Assembly (NCBI GenBank): GCA_001898465.1
Contig: MKTX01000015.1
Span: 62,001 to 126,000 of the forward strand
DNA length: 64,000 bases
From: Sphingobacteriales bacterium 39-19
GTDB lineage: Bacteria; Bacteroidota; Bacteroidia; Chitinophagales; Chitinophagaceae
Direction: 5' to 3'
Positions 29,198 to 38,972 of the stretch are shown one piece after another. Under the pieces are notes generated by a model. The model was not told the DNA's origin, made no database searches, and worked only from the letters and a program-made list of their open reading frames with translations. Both the position numbers and the translations under genes were made by a program. Each line of letters begins with the position of its first letter. Within the stretch, counting starts at the first letter, position 1.

Positions 29198-30263
29198 TTT
29201 ACAGGATATGCTGAGCCCTGTATTGCAAGAATATGGGCTTGCAGCTTCAGCAAAGGATATTTCCTCTTTACAAAGTGGCTTAATTAATAGCACCTGGAGA
29301 GTGGAAACACGGGGCACTTCTTATATTTTACAAAAAATGAATGATGCGATATTTAAGCAGCCTTTTTTAATTGGTGAAAATATAAGAATGATCTCCTCTT
29401 TTTTACAGGCAAATTATCCGCACTATTTTTTTGTAAAACCGGTAGAAACTAAAAGGGGTAGCCAAATGTTGCAATGGGAGAATGCTTATTACCGGGTCTT
29501 CCCATTTGTTTACGGGAGTATTACATTCCCGGTTTTGCAAAATGCAAGCCAGGCATTTGAAGCAGCCCATGCATTTGGAACCTTTACAAAAAATATGGAA
29601 TTATTTAATGCGGCTAACCTGCATATTACACTTCCCGATTTCCATAATGTAGCACTGAGGCAATTGCAATTTAATGAAGCATTGAAAACAGGAAACCCGG
29701 GCAGGATATCCGACTGTAAAATGATGATCAGTGAAATTGAGAAATACCAGGATATTACGGCCCGTTATCAATCAATAGCCCAATCTGATCAATTTTTAAA
29801 AAGGGTAACCCATCATGATACAAAAATAAGCAACGTGTTATTTGACGAAAAGGATAAGGCCATCTGTATTATTGACCTGGATACTGTAATGCCCGGTTAT
29901 TTTATAAGTGATGTAGGCGATATGATGCGGACTTATTTATGCCCTGTAAGCGAAGAAGAAAAAGATACCCATAAGATTGGGATCCGGTATGAATATTACG
30001 AAGCCATCCGGGAAGGATATATGAGCCAAATGCATTCCCTACTTACGCCTTTTGAAAGAGAACATTTTTTTTATGCCGGAAAATTTTTGATCTATATGCA
30101 AGCGCTCCGGTTCTTAACTGATTATTTATTAAACGACCGGTATTATGGCGCCACTTACCCCGATCAAAATAAAGTGAGGGCACAAAACCAACTGGTATTA
30201 CTGGCAGCCTATGCAGGATTAGAAAAAAAATTGAATGCATCGCCCAAAAGATATTATCACTGA
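29184..30263 (+). CDS. APH-fold kinase, probable N-acetylhexosamine 1-kinase
   Basis: 359 aa, cytoplasmic. The aminoglycoside-phosphotransferase fold shows the catalytic loop HHDTKISNVLF (Asp base and Asn) and the metal site IIDLDTVMPG, both close to NahK-type hexosamine 1-kinases. Two ATGs in tandem (29184, 29187) overlap the end of the GH109-like gene. If that enzyme releases GalNAc, this one would make GalNAc-1-phosphate; homoserine and other kinases share the fold, so the assignment rests partly on context. Confidence 0.75.
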   Translation: MMNINLQDMLSPVLQEYGLAASAKDISSLQSGLINSTWRVETRGTSYILQKMNDAIFKQPFLIGENIRMISSFLQANYPHYFFVKPVETKRGSQMLQWENAYYRVFPFVYGSITFPVLQNASQAFEAAHAFGTFTKNMELFNAANLHITLPDFHNVALRQLQFNEALKTGNPGRISDCKMMISEIEKYQDITARYQSIAQSDQFLKRVTHHDTKISNVLFDEKDKAICIIDLDTVMPGYFISDVGDMMRTYLCPVSEEEKDTHKIGIRYEYYEAIREGYMSQMHSLLTPFEREHFFYAGKFLIYMQALRFLTDYLLNDRYYGATYPDQNKVRAQNQLVLLAAYAGLEKKLNASPKRYYH

Positions 30264-30300
30264 TGGGATAGCGAAGACTGAACTGAAAAAATGATACATA

Positions 30301-30338
30301 AAAAAAGAGCTGTAGAAAATACAGCTCTTTTTTTTATA
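30301..30338. terminator. Bidirectional terminator between convergent operons
   Basis: A perfect stem of about 14 bp (AAAAAAGAGCTGTA/TACAGCTCTTTTTT) with loop GAAAA has T-runs in both directions. It serves the kinase gene on the plus strand and the SusE-like gene on the minus strand. Confidence 0.9.
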
Positions 30339-30352
30339 ACAGGTTTAATAAA

Positions 30353-32167
30353 TTACGGTGTAATGGTAACCGTTTGGTTATTTTCATCTAATAATACGGT
30401 GTAAGTACCTGAAGTAACTGGGGTCTTAAAGTTGTTACCTCCATTAAACTGGATGGGCCTTGGTGTACCTGTAGCGGTACTTTGGCCGCTATTGTCCTCA
30501 TAGTCAAAATCACCCCATTGGTTTCCTGCCAGGAATTTTATTTCTTTTCCGCCAATCAGGGCAAGTGTAAGGCTCCATTTGCCATTACCCAGGTAGGTCA
30601 TTTGCGGGCTGCTTCCCGGATCCCATTCATTAACGCCTTGCATACCATTACCTACAATCCGCATTTCAGTAGCATTCATAATTTGGTAGGTAGGCCCGGA
30701 TGAATAGTTGGTGCCATCCCAAATAACCCGCCTGGCGCCGGCTGTGGCAATGTCAGAAAAATTGCTTCCATTTATTTCTAATGGGCTGCCGCTGGGTTGC
30801 CCGGTACCATAGCTACGGGTTTCATCGGGCGTATTACTGCCATTGTTCCATTGGTCATTGTCAATTAATTTCCAGCCGCCGGTCATAAAGTCCTGAACAC
30901 CACAAAATAAATTGGTGCTGGTAAAACCCATTTTATTTAATGGGAATACAGCCGAAGGATTCCAGTCGGCATGTGTGGCTCCGCCCACAAATCCCATTCT
31001 TCCTTCTTTAATATCATACTTCAAAGTACTGCGGTTCATTGAAATCCTGTAAATGCCGGGTGTAGTAATATTGATATTGGGTCCGCCAGGTGCCAGGTTT
31101 CCACCGCCACCATCACCAAAATCTGGTTGTCCCCATGCGGTACCTTGTAAAAATTTAAATTCACCTGCGGGCATCTGCAGGTAGATGTAATACATATTAT
31201 TCAACAGGCCGGATCTTTTATCAGGAATCATTTTCACGCCATTACCGGGGTTCCAGCCCTGGAAGGCGCCAACCATATACATAGATACTTCACGGATTAT
31301 GTGAAGCTCATTATAATACATGGCCTGTGCTTTAAAAGTACTTGCCATAGCAATTACCGTCCATTGTAATTCTGCTACCTGGCCTACATCAGAAAAACCG
31401 TTTGCGTTTAGTGCATCGCTCATAGCCTGGTAAGAAATATCAGCGATTGTATCGGTGCCATTGGTATTGGCATCAAATGAAAACAGGGGAGTGGTAAAGT
31501 TGGGGGTAACCGGGTTGCCATTTCCATCGTATTGTTTTTTTGCAAATACTACTTTATAAGTAATTGCATTAGATGATGGAGTGGCCGTAGCTTTTTGCCA
31601 TTTAAAATGAAGAAAATTAGTTGTTGTAACCGGCGCCATATTAAATACATCGGTACTTGATACGGGTGAGAAAATAGCAAATGCAGAAATTCCAATTCCA
31701 AAACGGGTAATTTTTACATTAAAGGGGGTAGCTGTTACTTCTGTTCCGGTACTGTTTGATGCAGTTACTGTCCAGCTTAATTCAGCATCCGCATTAGCGC
31801 CAATACCGGCACTGGCCAACGCTGCATCTAAATCAGCATGGGTAACTATGATTTGGGTAGCAGCGCCATTGTTCATGGAGAGGCTTTGCCAAATAGGGGT
31901 GGTAGTGGTGCTGTTCCGTAAAGAAACTTTTACCGTGTACTTTACGGGGGAACTATCTCCCTGGGCAGCCGTACTCCAACTGAATACAACTGGGGTTGTA
32001 GGGGCCGCAGAATTTAGCATGATTACCTGATTATCGCCGGGAGAAAGCAAGCGGAAGCTACCGATTGATTCACCTGTACTATTATAATCAAAATCAAATT
32101 TTTTGCAGGATACCCCCAGCAAAATGAATGCGATGAAGAGGCTTGCAAATGATAAATATTTTTTCAT
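30353..32167 (-). CDS. SusE/SusF-like outer-membrane starch-binding lipoprotein
   Basis: 604 aa. The lipoprotein signal ends in LGVSC (Cys21) followed by KKFDFD. Two SusE-type Ig-like domains (to about residue 290) precede two starch-binding modules with the pattern MVGAFQGWNPGNG...MPAGEFKFLQGTAWGQPDFGD and its later counterpart. SusE/F proteins hold starch at the cell surface and are not required for transport. It is the last gene of the susC operon, 24 bp after its neighbour. Confidence 0.88.
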   Translation of the reverse strand: MKKYLSFASLFIAFILLGVSCKKFDFDYNSTGESIGSFRLLSPGDNQVIMLNSAAPTTPVVFSWSTAAQGDSSPVKYTVKVSLRNSTTTTPIWQSLSMNNGAATQIIVTHADLDAALASAGIGANADAELSWTVTASNSTGTEVTATPFNVKITRFGIGISAFAIFSPVSSTDVFNMAPVTTTNFLHFKWQKATATPSSNAITYKVVFAKKQYDGNGNPVTPNFTTPLFSFDANTNGTDTIADISYQAMSDALNANGFSDVGQVAELQWTVIAMASTFKAQAMYYNELHIIREVSMYMVGAFQGWNPGNGVKMIPDKRSGLLNNMYYIYLQMPAGEFKFLQGTAWGQPDFGDGGGGNLAPGGPNINITTPGIYRISMNRSTLKYDIKEGRMGFVGGATHADWNPSAVFPLNKMGFTSTNLFCGVQDFMTGGWKLIDNDQWNNGSNTPDETRSYGTGQPSGSPLEINGSNFSDIATAGARRVIWDGTNYSSGPTYQIMNATEMRIVGNGMQGVNEWDPGSSPQMTYLGNGKWSLTLALIGGKEIKFLAGNQWGDFDYEDNSGQSTATGTPRPIQFNGGNNFKTPVTSGTYTVLLDENNQTVTITP

Positions 32168-32191
32168 ATTCTTTTAATTATTCTTTATTAA

Positions 32192-32980
32192 CTAGTGTAG
32201 TACATCAAAATTTTTAGTGTTCTCTGGTCCCGATACGATAATGGGATTACCATTTGAATCATAATATGAACCATCTACGGTATATGTAAAATGGGTTAAA
32301 GTAACACCGGCTGGAACTTCAAAAGAAAGGGCCGGAATAAAACTCACTTTGTAAATACCGCTCTGTATCATTTGTACGGGTAATGAAACACTGGAGCCTA
32401 CCTGGCCATTGGCATCAAAGCCTTTTACAGTAAAGGTAAGTGGTACCATTCGGCTCTCATTGATAGATGTGGCTAAACCCTGGTAAAAATAAATACTGAT
32501 TGCATCAGATTGATCGCTTTTGCTGGGGAATAAGCGATACACAGAGGGTACATAATTTACGGCTGCAAAAGGAAATTTGGGTGAGTCAGCCGTTTGTTTA
32601 CTCCCGGTTTTTGTTTTTACTAAGAATTGAAAATTTTTCAATTGCCCGGGTGTAAGTCCATACATGGATGTACCCGTCATGGTAAATGACCAAACGGTTC
32701 CGCTCACATGTGTGAATTTGGCAATATCGGGTGAATTTCCCCAATCGGTATTGGTTAAACCATCCCGGCCGGGAAATGAAGAGCCTTCATCTTTGTTGCA
32801 CCATGTCCAGATATATAAATCAGTTTCAGAGGCCAGTGGTGTACCCGCCACATCAATTGTAAATGTAAACTGTTCGTCACCTGCAAAGCTGGCCGGTGTG
32901 AATGTTACCGTGTTAAATTGAGCCTGTGCCAGGCCGGTGCTCAATAAGAAAATTGTGGTTAATATTAATAATTTGCGCAT
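32192..32980 (-). CDS. Secreted beta-sandwich protein of the starch locus
   Basis: 262 aa with a cleavable signal peptide (LLSTGLAQA). The mature part has two beta domains; the first includes DLYIWTWCNKDEG and YGLTPGQLKNFQFLVKTKTGSKQ, which resembles the N-terminal region of the locus amylase (FFGITPGETIQKIAIIFRN). This suggests a shared carbohydrate-binding module. No catalytic motif is seen. It is co-transcribed with susCD and the SusE-like gene, so starch binding is the likely role; specificity is unproven. Confidence 0.7.
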   Translation of the reverse strand: MRKLLILTTIFLLSTGLAQAQFNTVTFTPASFAGDEQFTFTIDVAGTPLASETDLYIWTWCNKDEGSSFPGRDGLTNTDWGNSPDIAKFTHVSGTVWSFTMTGTSMYGLTPGQLKNFQFLVKTKTGSKQTADSPKFPFAAVNYVPSVYRLFPSKSDQSDAISIYFYQGLATSINESRMVPLTFTVKGFDANGQVGSSVSLPVQMIQSGIYKVSFIPALSFEVPAGVTLTHFTYTVDGSYYDSNGNPIIVSGPENTKNFDVLH

Positions 32981-32990
32981 TGCTTATTGT

Positions 32991-33506
32991 TTAATTTTTT
33001 TGAAATGCATAATCGTATTGTATTACAGGTTTGGCACCTTCGTAACGAATACGGCTAAGGCCGAATTGATTGGCGGATAAATAATTTAAATTGTAAAGTA
33101 CCAGTTTAGTGGTGTCGGTACCATTTATTAAATTCAGTTTACCGGGTGTTATATTATTATCTAAAGCCCAGGTGCCTGCTGTAAGATTAAATACAGGTGG
33201 CGCAGAACCGTAATCAATAGTAAAAGTTCCGGGTGCAGTACCGTTTAAACCTAAAGTAAGTTTAATATTACTAAAGGGGGCAATGCCGGAAATGTTTTGT
33301 GAAATTAAATTCACATTTGGATTTGCAGGGTCATTATAATTATAATTTTTTGCAAACAAATCGGTTTGCGTTACTGAAGTTAAAGTCCAGGTGCCGGACA
33401 GTTGTTTTACCCGGTCCTGCTTTGTGCCTACAGTAAAGTCATTGTCGGGTGTACAACCCATAAAGGCAATGACGATAAAGATGATTAAGAAAGATAATTT
33501 TTTCAT
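32991..33506 (-). CDS. Lipocalin-like lipoprotein of the starch locus
   Basis: 171 aa from the ATG at 33506. The frame extends to 33533, but that start would overlap susD and spoil the signal. The lipobox is FMGC (Cys18). The mature part begins with KQLSGTWTLTSV, typical of small lipocalin-like Bacteroidota lipoproteins, and is otherwise all beta. The family's function is unknown; it is inserted between susD and the accessory binding proteins. Confidence 0.7.
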   Translation of the reverse strand: MKKLSFLIIFIVIAFMGCTPDNDFTVGTKQDRVKQLSGTWTLTSVTQTDLFAKNYNYNDPANPNVNLISQNISGIAPFSNIKLTLGLNGTAPGTFTIDYGSAPPVFNLTAGTWALDNNITPGKLNLINGTDTTKLVLYNLNYLSANQFGLSRIRYEGAKPVIQYDYAFQKN

Positions 33507-33516
33507 TGTATTAATT

Positions 33517-34902
33517 TTAGTTGCAACCACCAATTGGGTTTTGTTCTAATGAATTATAATTTACTTCGTTAGTAGGAAAGGGGAAAATAAGGCCCGGGCA
33601 ATTATAAACAGCACCCCGTATCATTACATTTTCTCCGTTTCCGCCTTCACGCTTCAGTTCCTGGGTCCTGTTGCCTTCACCCACCAGTTCTAAATTGCGT
33701 TCTCTTCTTACTGCTTCTTTTAACAGGCTTGCATTTGCATTTAAAGGTAATAAAAGAGCAGAGCCGGCGCCGTAGGCACGGGTGATAATATCATTGATAT
33801 CTGTAATGCCAACCGCTAAGTTTTGGTTTTGTTCTGCTGCCGATTCGGCCCTGATCAATTTCAATTCGGTGATCAGGATTACAGGGAGTTCAACTGAGTT
33901 AGAATCAAATTTATTTAAGAGGTAATAACCATTTTTGGTTGAATACCAGGCGGCCCTTGCATCGGTTGCCACTGCCTTACCATTGGTATAAGCAGCATTT
34001 GTAATGGTAAGTGCCGGTAAGGCCGATCCGGTAGTACGGTAATTACCCAGCAGTCTTTGAAAACGGCCTTGTGTATTATTGGCTTCATAAACCAATTGAA
34101 AAACAGCTTCCGGGGTTCCGGCAGATGAATAACGGTGTGAATAATCTGCATCAAAACCAAATCCTCCATTTTCTATTACATCATTTGCGTACAGGTAAGC
34201 ATTGCTAAAGTCATTCATTTGAAAATACACTCTTGCCAATATAGCTTTAGCGCTCCACTTGGTTGCATACACACCATGAGTAGCAGGTAATAAAGTGTCT
34301 GCCTTTTTTAAATCGGAGATAATTTGCTGGTACACTTCTTCTACACTGCTTCTTTGTATGGGCACTCTTTCAGGTGATAAACGGATAGGTACGCCTGGCT
34401 GTGTGTTATTGCCAGCTTTTTTATAAGGTTGTGCATACAGGCGAACGAGGTCAAACAAACTAAGCCCTCTTAAAAAATGGGCCTGCCCGGCTATTTCATC
34501 TTTTGCTGCAGCACTTGCATTGGCCAGGTATTTTAATGTTTGATTGGCTTGCAGAATGGGTTTATTCATTTGGCCATACATGGCAGAAATACCGGGGTTG
34601 AAGATATTGGTATTTCTATTATAGGTTGACAGGTAGTCGCCATTTAGCGTACTTCCATTAATCAGGTCGCCCAATAGTTCATTATACACCTGGAAGCTTC
34701 CTCCATAATAATCATCTTGTGCCAGGGCATAATAGCCAGAATTGATGAGTGCTTTAAGATCGGCATCATTTTTTGCTATAGAATCTTCGGTAACAAATCC
34801 TATGGGATCCAAATCAACTACTTTATCACAAGAACTAAATGTAAGCAAAGAGGCAGCGCCTGTAATTGCCAACGTGGATCTTATTAATATTTTGATATTC
34901 AT
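33517..34902 (-). CDS. susD: SusD/RagB-family nutrient-binding lipoprotein
   Basis: 461 aa. The lipobox TFSSC gives Cys25. The helical SusD fold with TPR-like repeats is recognised by AHFLRGLSLFDLVRLYAQPY and the C-terminal segment ELVGEGNRTQELKREGG. It forms the lid over the SusC barrel and binds the oligosaccharide. It lies 20 bp after susC. In a locus with two GH13 enzymes the ligand is probably starch-derived. Confidence 0.93.
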   Translation of the reverse strand: MNIKILIRSTLAITGAASLLTFSSCDKVVDLDPIGFVTEDSIAKNDADLKALINSGYYALAQDDYYGGSFQVYNELLGDLINGSTLNGDYLSTYNRNTNIFNPGISAMYGQMNKPILQANQTLKYLANASAAAKDEIAGQAHFLRGLSLFDLVRLYAQPYKKAGNNTQPGVPIRLSPERVPIQRSSVEEVYQQIISDLKKADTLLPATHGVYATKWSAKAILARVYFQMNDFSNAYLYANDVIENGGFGFDADYSHRYSSAGTPEAVFQLVYEANNTQGRFQRLLGNYRTTGSALPALTITNAAYTNGKAVATDARAAWYSTKNGYYLLNKFDSNSVELPVILITELKLIRAESAAEQNQNLAVGITDINDIITRAYGAGSALLLPLNANASLLKEAVRRERNLELVGEGNRTQELKREGGNGENVMIRGAVYNCPGLIFPFPTNEVNYNSLEQNPIGGCN

Positions 34903-34922
34903 TTTTTAAAAATTTTGAATGT

Positions 34923-37900
34923 TTAAAAGTTCACATTTAAGCCAAACTGAATTGTTTTAGCTTGTGGCGCTGTTAGGTAAGTAACATTGGGACTCATATT
35001 CCGGTCAGCAGTACCACCATCAGCATCCCTGTTCACTTCAGGATCACCTCCTTTATATTTGGTCCATAAGAAAAGGTTTGTACCGGTAAGGAAAACACGG
35101 ATATTTTCAATCTTAATTTTCCTGAGTGCATCCGATTTAAAATTATAAGCAACAGTAAGTTCTCTTAAGCGCAGGTAATCTGCGTTATACAAGAACATAT
35201 TGGAGCTGAACAAAGAAGGATTGCCTACACCGGGATAAAGGTCATAAGTAAAACGGGGGTATAATGTTTGATCTCCGGGTTTGGTCCAGCGATCTAAAAA
35301 TTCCCGGCGAATATTCCAGTTCTGTCCGCTGCTGGCGCCTAAGAATTGATTTTTTCCTGAGTTATCCCAGATATCTAAACCGGTTGAGAAAGCAAATAAG
35401 GTATTTAATTCAAAACCTTTATAGAATAAGTTGCCACCAAAACCACCGGTCCAGTCGGGTATTAATTTTCCAGCGGGCCTTCTGCTGGTTGATACATCTG
35501 GAAATACTTTTGTAATTTTTCCATCTTTGTCGAGCCACATCGGAAGTCCATCTGTAGGATCTACTCCTTTGTATATAATACTGTAAGAAGTACCTAAAGG
35601 ATAACCTACCAATACCCTGGTTTCATTGGTACCGCTTTGAATGGCATCGGGGGCATAGCCACCTGCATCTAATACCACGTTCGTATTATGTGCTGTATTA
35701 ATAAAGAAATTTAAACGAAGATCTTTTTGTTGAATGGCTTTAAAGTTTAAAGCTACTTCCACGCCTTCATTTCTTACTTTACCTACATTTTGATAAATAG
35801 TAGATCCGCCAATGCCATATCCTTCTTCCAGGCCAATATTCATCAATACATCTTTACTTAATTTGTTGTAATAAGAAATGTCGCCGGTAACCCTGTTTTT
35901 AAATAAGCCAAATTCTACACCGGCATCAAAATTATTTGCCGTTTCCCATTTTAAATCGGGGTTTGCTACTTGTGTCTGGCCGATAGTACCCTGACCATTG
36001 TAAGGGGCATTCCCATTGCCTGCACTGGCATTAAAATTATCTAAATACCTAAAGCTTGGGATAGCGGCATTACCGGTAATACCATAGCTTGTTCTTAATT
36101 TAAAATAATTGAAAAAGGGTAGTGAAGATTTAAAGAAGGGTTCTTCACTTAAGATATAACCCAATGAAACGGCAGGAAAGAAACCATACTTATTATTGGG
36201 GCCGAATTTAGAAGAGCCATCCACCCGGGCAAGAGCCTGTGCAAAAAACTTACCCTTGTAATTATAATTAATACGGGTAAAATAACTAATGAAACTCCAT
36301 TGATCTGCCAGCATTGAATCTTTATGCGAAATATTGGGATAATTATTTACATAATCAATAGTGGCTTTGTCAAGCAGCGATTTATTATCATAAAATGAAG
36401 TATTTACTGAAGAATCGCTCCTGTAATAATGTAAAACTTTAGTTTGTGATTTTTGATATTCACCACCTAGCAGGAAAGTAAGTTTATTGTCTGCATTAAT
36501 TGTTTTGTTATACGTAGCTGTGGCAGAAAAATTATAATTGGTGATATCTGTTTTCCAGCGTTCAGCGCTATTGAAACTGCTGGCATTGTATATTTTATTA
36601 TTGTTATAACGGTCAGTAAGGTTTTTATAATTATCTAAATTACCGGTTGCTTTTATTTCCAGGTTTTGGATGGGTAAGTAAGATAAAGTAAGGCCGCCTA
36701 AAACCCGGTTATCGTCTGACCGGAATTTATTTTCCTTGATAGGAACCAAGGGGTTTGCTTGTGCCGTAGAATAAGTGCCATCAGGTTTATAAACCGGGTA
36801 GAAAGGCAGCGCTTCACCCATAGCAGCGCCAATGCCACCTGCCCATCCTGCCGGAACACGGTAGTTTAAACCTTTGTTATAACTGGAGGTTAAAGAGGCT
36901 TTGAATTTTTCGCTGAATGTATAATCAAAATTTCCACGCACGCTTCCCCTTGTAAATTTATTTCCTATGGCATAGCTTTCATCATTGCCATACGTTCCAC
37001 CAATAAAAGAGCGGAATTTATTTTTACCATAGTTCATTGATAAATTATAATCCTGCATTACGCCGGTATGCGTTAATTCATCAAACCAATTGGTATTTAC
37101 TTTTTGAGCATCAGCCCAGCTAATGCCACCGGGTAATGGGGCAGGGCCTGTATGGCCATCGTTTTCCCATCCTTCCTGGCGCACTTGCAACCATTCTTCT
37201 GTATTTAATAATTTAGGTTTTACTGAGGGTTGTGTAAATCCAATTTTGGTAGAAAAATTAAAACGGGGTTTGCCTAGTTTACCTCTTTTGGTTGTAATTA
37301 AAATTACCCCATTGGCACCCCGTGATCCATAAATACCGGCAGCACCGGCGTCTTTAAGGATATCAATAGACTCTATGTCTTCGGGGTTAATAGATGCCAG
37401 CGGGCTTTGTGTAAAACCTGAGCGTAATAAGTAAGAATTGCTTTTTGAACTGGATTCCAAAGCAAGCGGATCGGCGCTTACCGGTATCCCATCAATTACA
37501 TATAAAGGATCGCCACCTGCACTCACCGAGGCAATACCCCGAATACGTACATAAGAACCCGCACCCGCTAAGCCAGTAGCCTGGGATACTTGCACGCCCG
37601 CAACACGGCCCTGCAAACTGGCTTCAAAACTGGGTGCAGCCACTGCATTCACTTCTGCAGAACTCACCCGGGTAATAGCGCCGGTAACTTCTCTTTTTCT
37701 TTGTGTGCCATACCCCACAACTACCACATCAGATAATTGTTTCAATTCTTCAACCATTTTTACATTGCCGGCAGCATCAGCAGGTACTTGTACCGAACTA
37801 AAACCAACCGATGTAAAAATTAAAACTGAATTTGATTGAGGTACAGAAATTTTGTACGTTCCCTGGATATCTGTTTGAGTACTTGTTTTAGTTCCTTTTA

Positions 37901-38051
37901 CAGATACGGTGACACCTCTTATGGGTTCACCATCTTTTGAATTGGTTACTTTTCCGGTAACCACATTTTGTGCAAAACCCGTAAGGGAAAATCCCATAAG
38001 CAGGAGTAATGCAGTAAAAATCCTGGTAAGTGATCTTTTACTTTTTTTCAT
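34923..38051 (-). CDS. susC: SusC/RagA-family TonB-dependent outer-membrane transporter
   Basis: 1042 aa. The signal peptide (to GFAQ, residue 28) is followed by a carboxypeptidase-regulatory-like domain (VVTGKVTNSKDGEPIRGVTV), a plug with the SusC motif GYGTQRKREVTGAI and SINPEDIESIDILKDAGAAGIYGSRGANGVILITTK, and a 22-strand barrel ending in FGLNVNF. It imports oligosaccharides with SusD, driven by TonB. First gene of a five-gene operon; an operator palindrome lies 34 bp upstream. Confidence 0.95.
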   Translation of the reverse strand: MKKSKRSLTRIFTALLLLMGFSLTGFAQNVVTGKVTNSKDGEPIRGVTVSVKGTKTSTQTDIQGTYKISVPQSNSVLIFTSVGFSSVQVPADAAGNVKMVEELKQLSDVVVVGYGTQRKREVTGAITRVSSAEVNAVAAPSFEASLQGRVAGVQVSQATGLAGAGSYVRIRGIASVSAGGDPLYVIDGIPVSADPLALESSSKSNSYLLRSGFTQSPLASINPEDIESIDILKDAGAAGIYGSRGANGVILITTKRGKLGKPRFNFSTKIGFTQPSVKPKLLNTEEWLQVRQEGWENDGHTGPAPLPGGISWADAQKVNTNWFDELTHTGVMQDYNLSMNYGKNKFRSFIGGTYGNDESYAIGNKFTRGSVRGNFDYTFSEKFKASLTSSYNKGLNYRVPAGWAGGIGAAMGEALPFYPVYKPDGTYSTAQANPLVPIKENKFRSDDNRVLGGLTLSYLPIQNLEIKATGNLDNYKNLTDRYNNNKIYNASSFNSAERWKTDITNYNFSATATYNKTINADNKLTFLLGGEYQKSQTKVLHYYRSDSSVNTSFYDNKSLLDKATIDYVNNYPNISHKDSMLADQWSFISYFTRINYNYKGKFFAQALARVDGSSKFGPNNKYGFFPAVSLGYILSEEPFFKSSLPFFNYFKLRTSYGITGNAAIPSFRYLDNFNASAGNGNAPYNGQGTIGQTQVANPDLKWETANNFDAGVEFGLFKNRVTGDISYYNKLSKDVLMNIGLEEGYGIGGSTIYQNVGKVRNEGVEVALNFKAIQQKDLRLNFFINTAHNTNVVLDAGGYAPDAIQSGTNETRVLVGYPLGTSYSIIYKGVDPTDGLPMWLDKDGKITKVFPDVSTSRRPAGKLIPDWTGGFGGNLFYKGFELNTLFAFSTGLDIWDNSGKNQFLGASSGQNWNIRREFLDRWTKPGDQTLYPRFTYDLYPGVGNPSLFSSNMFLYNADYLRLRELTVAYNFKSDALRKIKIENIRVFLTGTNLFLWTKYKGGDPEVNRDADGGTADRNMSPNVTYLTAPQAKTIQFGLNVNF

Positions 38052-38085
38052 AATGCAAACTTGTCGTTTAGTTGAAAATAAACAA

Positions 38086-38102
38086 TGTGTAATTATTACA
38101 CA
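38086..38102. promoter_or_regulatory. Operator palindrome upstream of susC
   Basis: TGTGTAAT-T-ATTACACA is a perfect palindrome around one central base. On the minus strand it abuts a TAATATTG hexamer-like -7 element preceded at 20 bp by TTA, so a bound protein would block polymerase. Confidence 0.75.
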
Positions 38103-38221
38103 ATATTAAGCTATTTTAAAATACCTGTTAACATTTTATTAAATAATTTTTCCTCATTTTATAAGCTGCCATGGGTATATCCAAAACTGTAAATTAATAA
38201 TACGATGCTATGTATATCTTC

Positions 38222-38962
38222 TTAGAAATCAATCCCAATCCAGGTTTTTTTATTTTTTTCATATTTCTTAAAATTAAATTGATAAAGCTTGCCCGGCCGG
38301 TGGGGTACATCTTTTTCCATTTCATTGATATCAGTAAGTAAATTCATGGAGAAAAATTTCTTTCTGAAATTCCGCCGATCCATTTTAATATCTAAGATGG
38401 ATTCGTATAAATTTTGCAATTCCCTTAATGAAAATTTCTTGGGCAATAGATTAAAGCCCAGGGGATGCTCCTGGATTCTTTTTTGTAACCTCTTATAGCA
38501 AGTGTCAAATATTTCCTGGTGATCAAATGCCAGGTCTGTTACTGTTTTTACATCCTGCCAATGCAACTCATTATCCAGTATTTTTAATTTATGGTGTTCT
38601 ACATTTATCAGCGAGTAATAGGCTACGGTTACTACCCGGCCGGCCGGGTGCCTTTTTACAGCACCAAATGTATGTACCTGTTCCAGGAAAATATCATCTA
38701 AACCGGTGCGTTGGTGCAATACCCGGTAGGCCGCACTATCCAGGTCTTCATTGGGTTTTATAAGATCACCTAGTAATGACCATTTTTCTTTGTACTTCTT
38801 AAGGTCGCTTCTAATTAAGAGTACTTTCAGTTTGTTCTCTTCAAAACCAAATATCACACAATCCACTGACAATGCAATCCGGTTCGTATTTTCTACTTCA
38901 GATTGTATGGCCTGCATCGTTTTTGATGCATGGAGCATGGCTTTTATATCATCTGCTGTCAT
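38222..38962 (-). CDS. NrtR-type Nudix transcriptional regulator
   Basis: 246 aa. The N-terminal Nudix fold (about 30-165) is followed by a winged helix (about 170-235; FSLRELQNLYESIL..DRRNFRKKFF). The Nudix box is degenerate: the REUxEE core reads RVLHQR, so hydrolysis is unlikely and the domain probably senses a ligand, as in sugar-responsive members of the family. It starts 10 bp after the amylase gene and precedes susC, whose operator it faces. Its likely effector is a starch-derived sugar or sugar phosphate. Confidence 0.88.
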   Translation of the reverse strand: MTADDIKAMLHASKTMQAIQSEVENTNRIALSVDCVIFGFEENKLKVLLIRSDLKKYKEKWSLLGDLIKPNEDLDSAAYRVLHQRTGLDDIFLEQVHTFGAVKRHPAGRVVTVAYYSLINVEHHKLKILDNELHWQDVKTVTDLAFDHQEIFDTCYKRLQKRIQEHPLGFNLLPKKFSLRELQNLYESILDIKMDRRNFRKKFFSMNLLTDINEMEKDVPHRPGKLYQFNFKKYEKNKKTWIGIDF

Positions 38963-38972
38963 ACTTTTTGCA

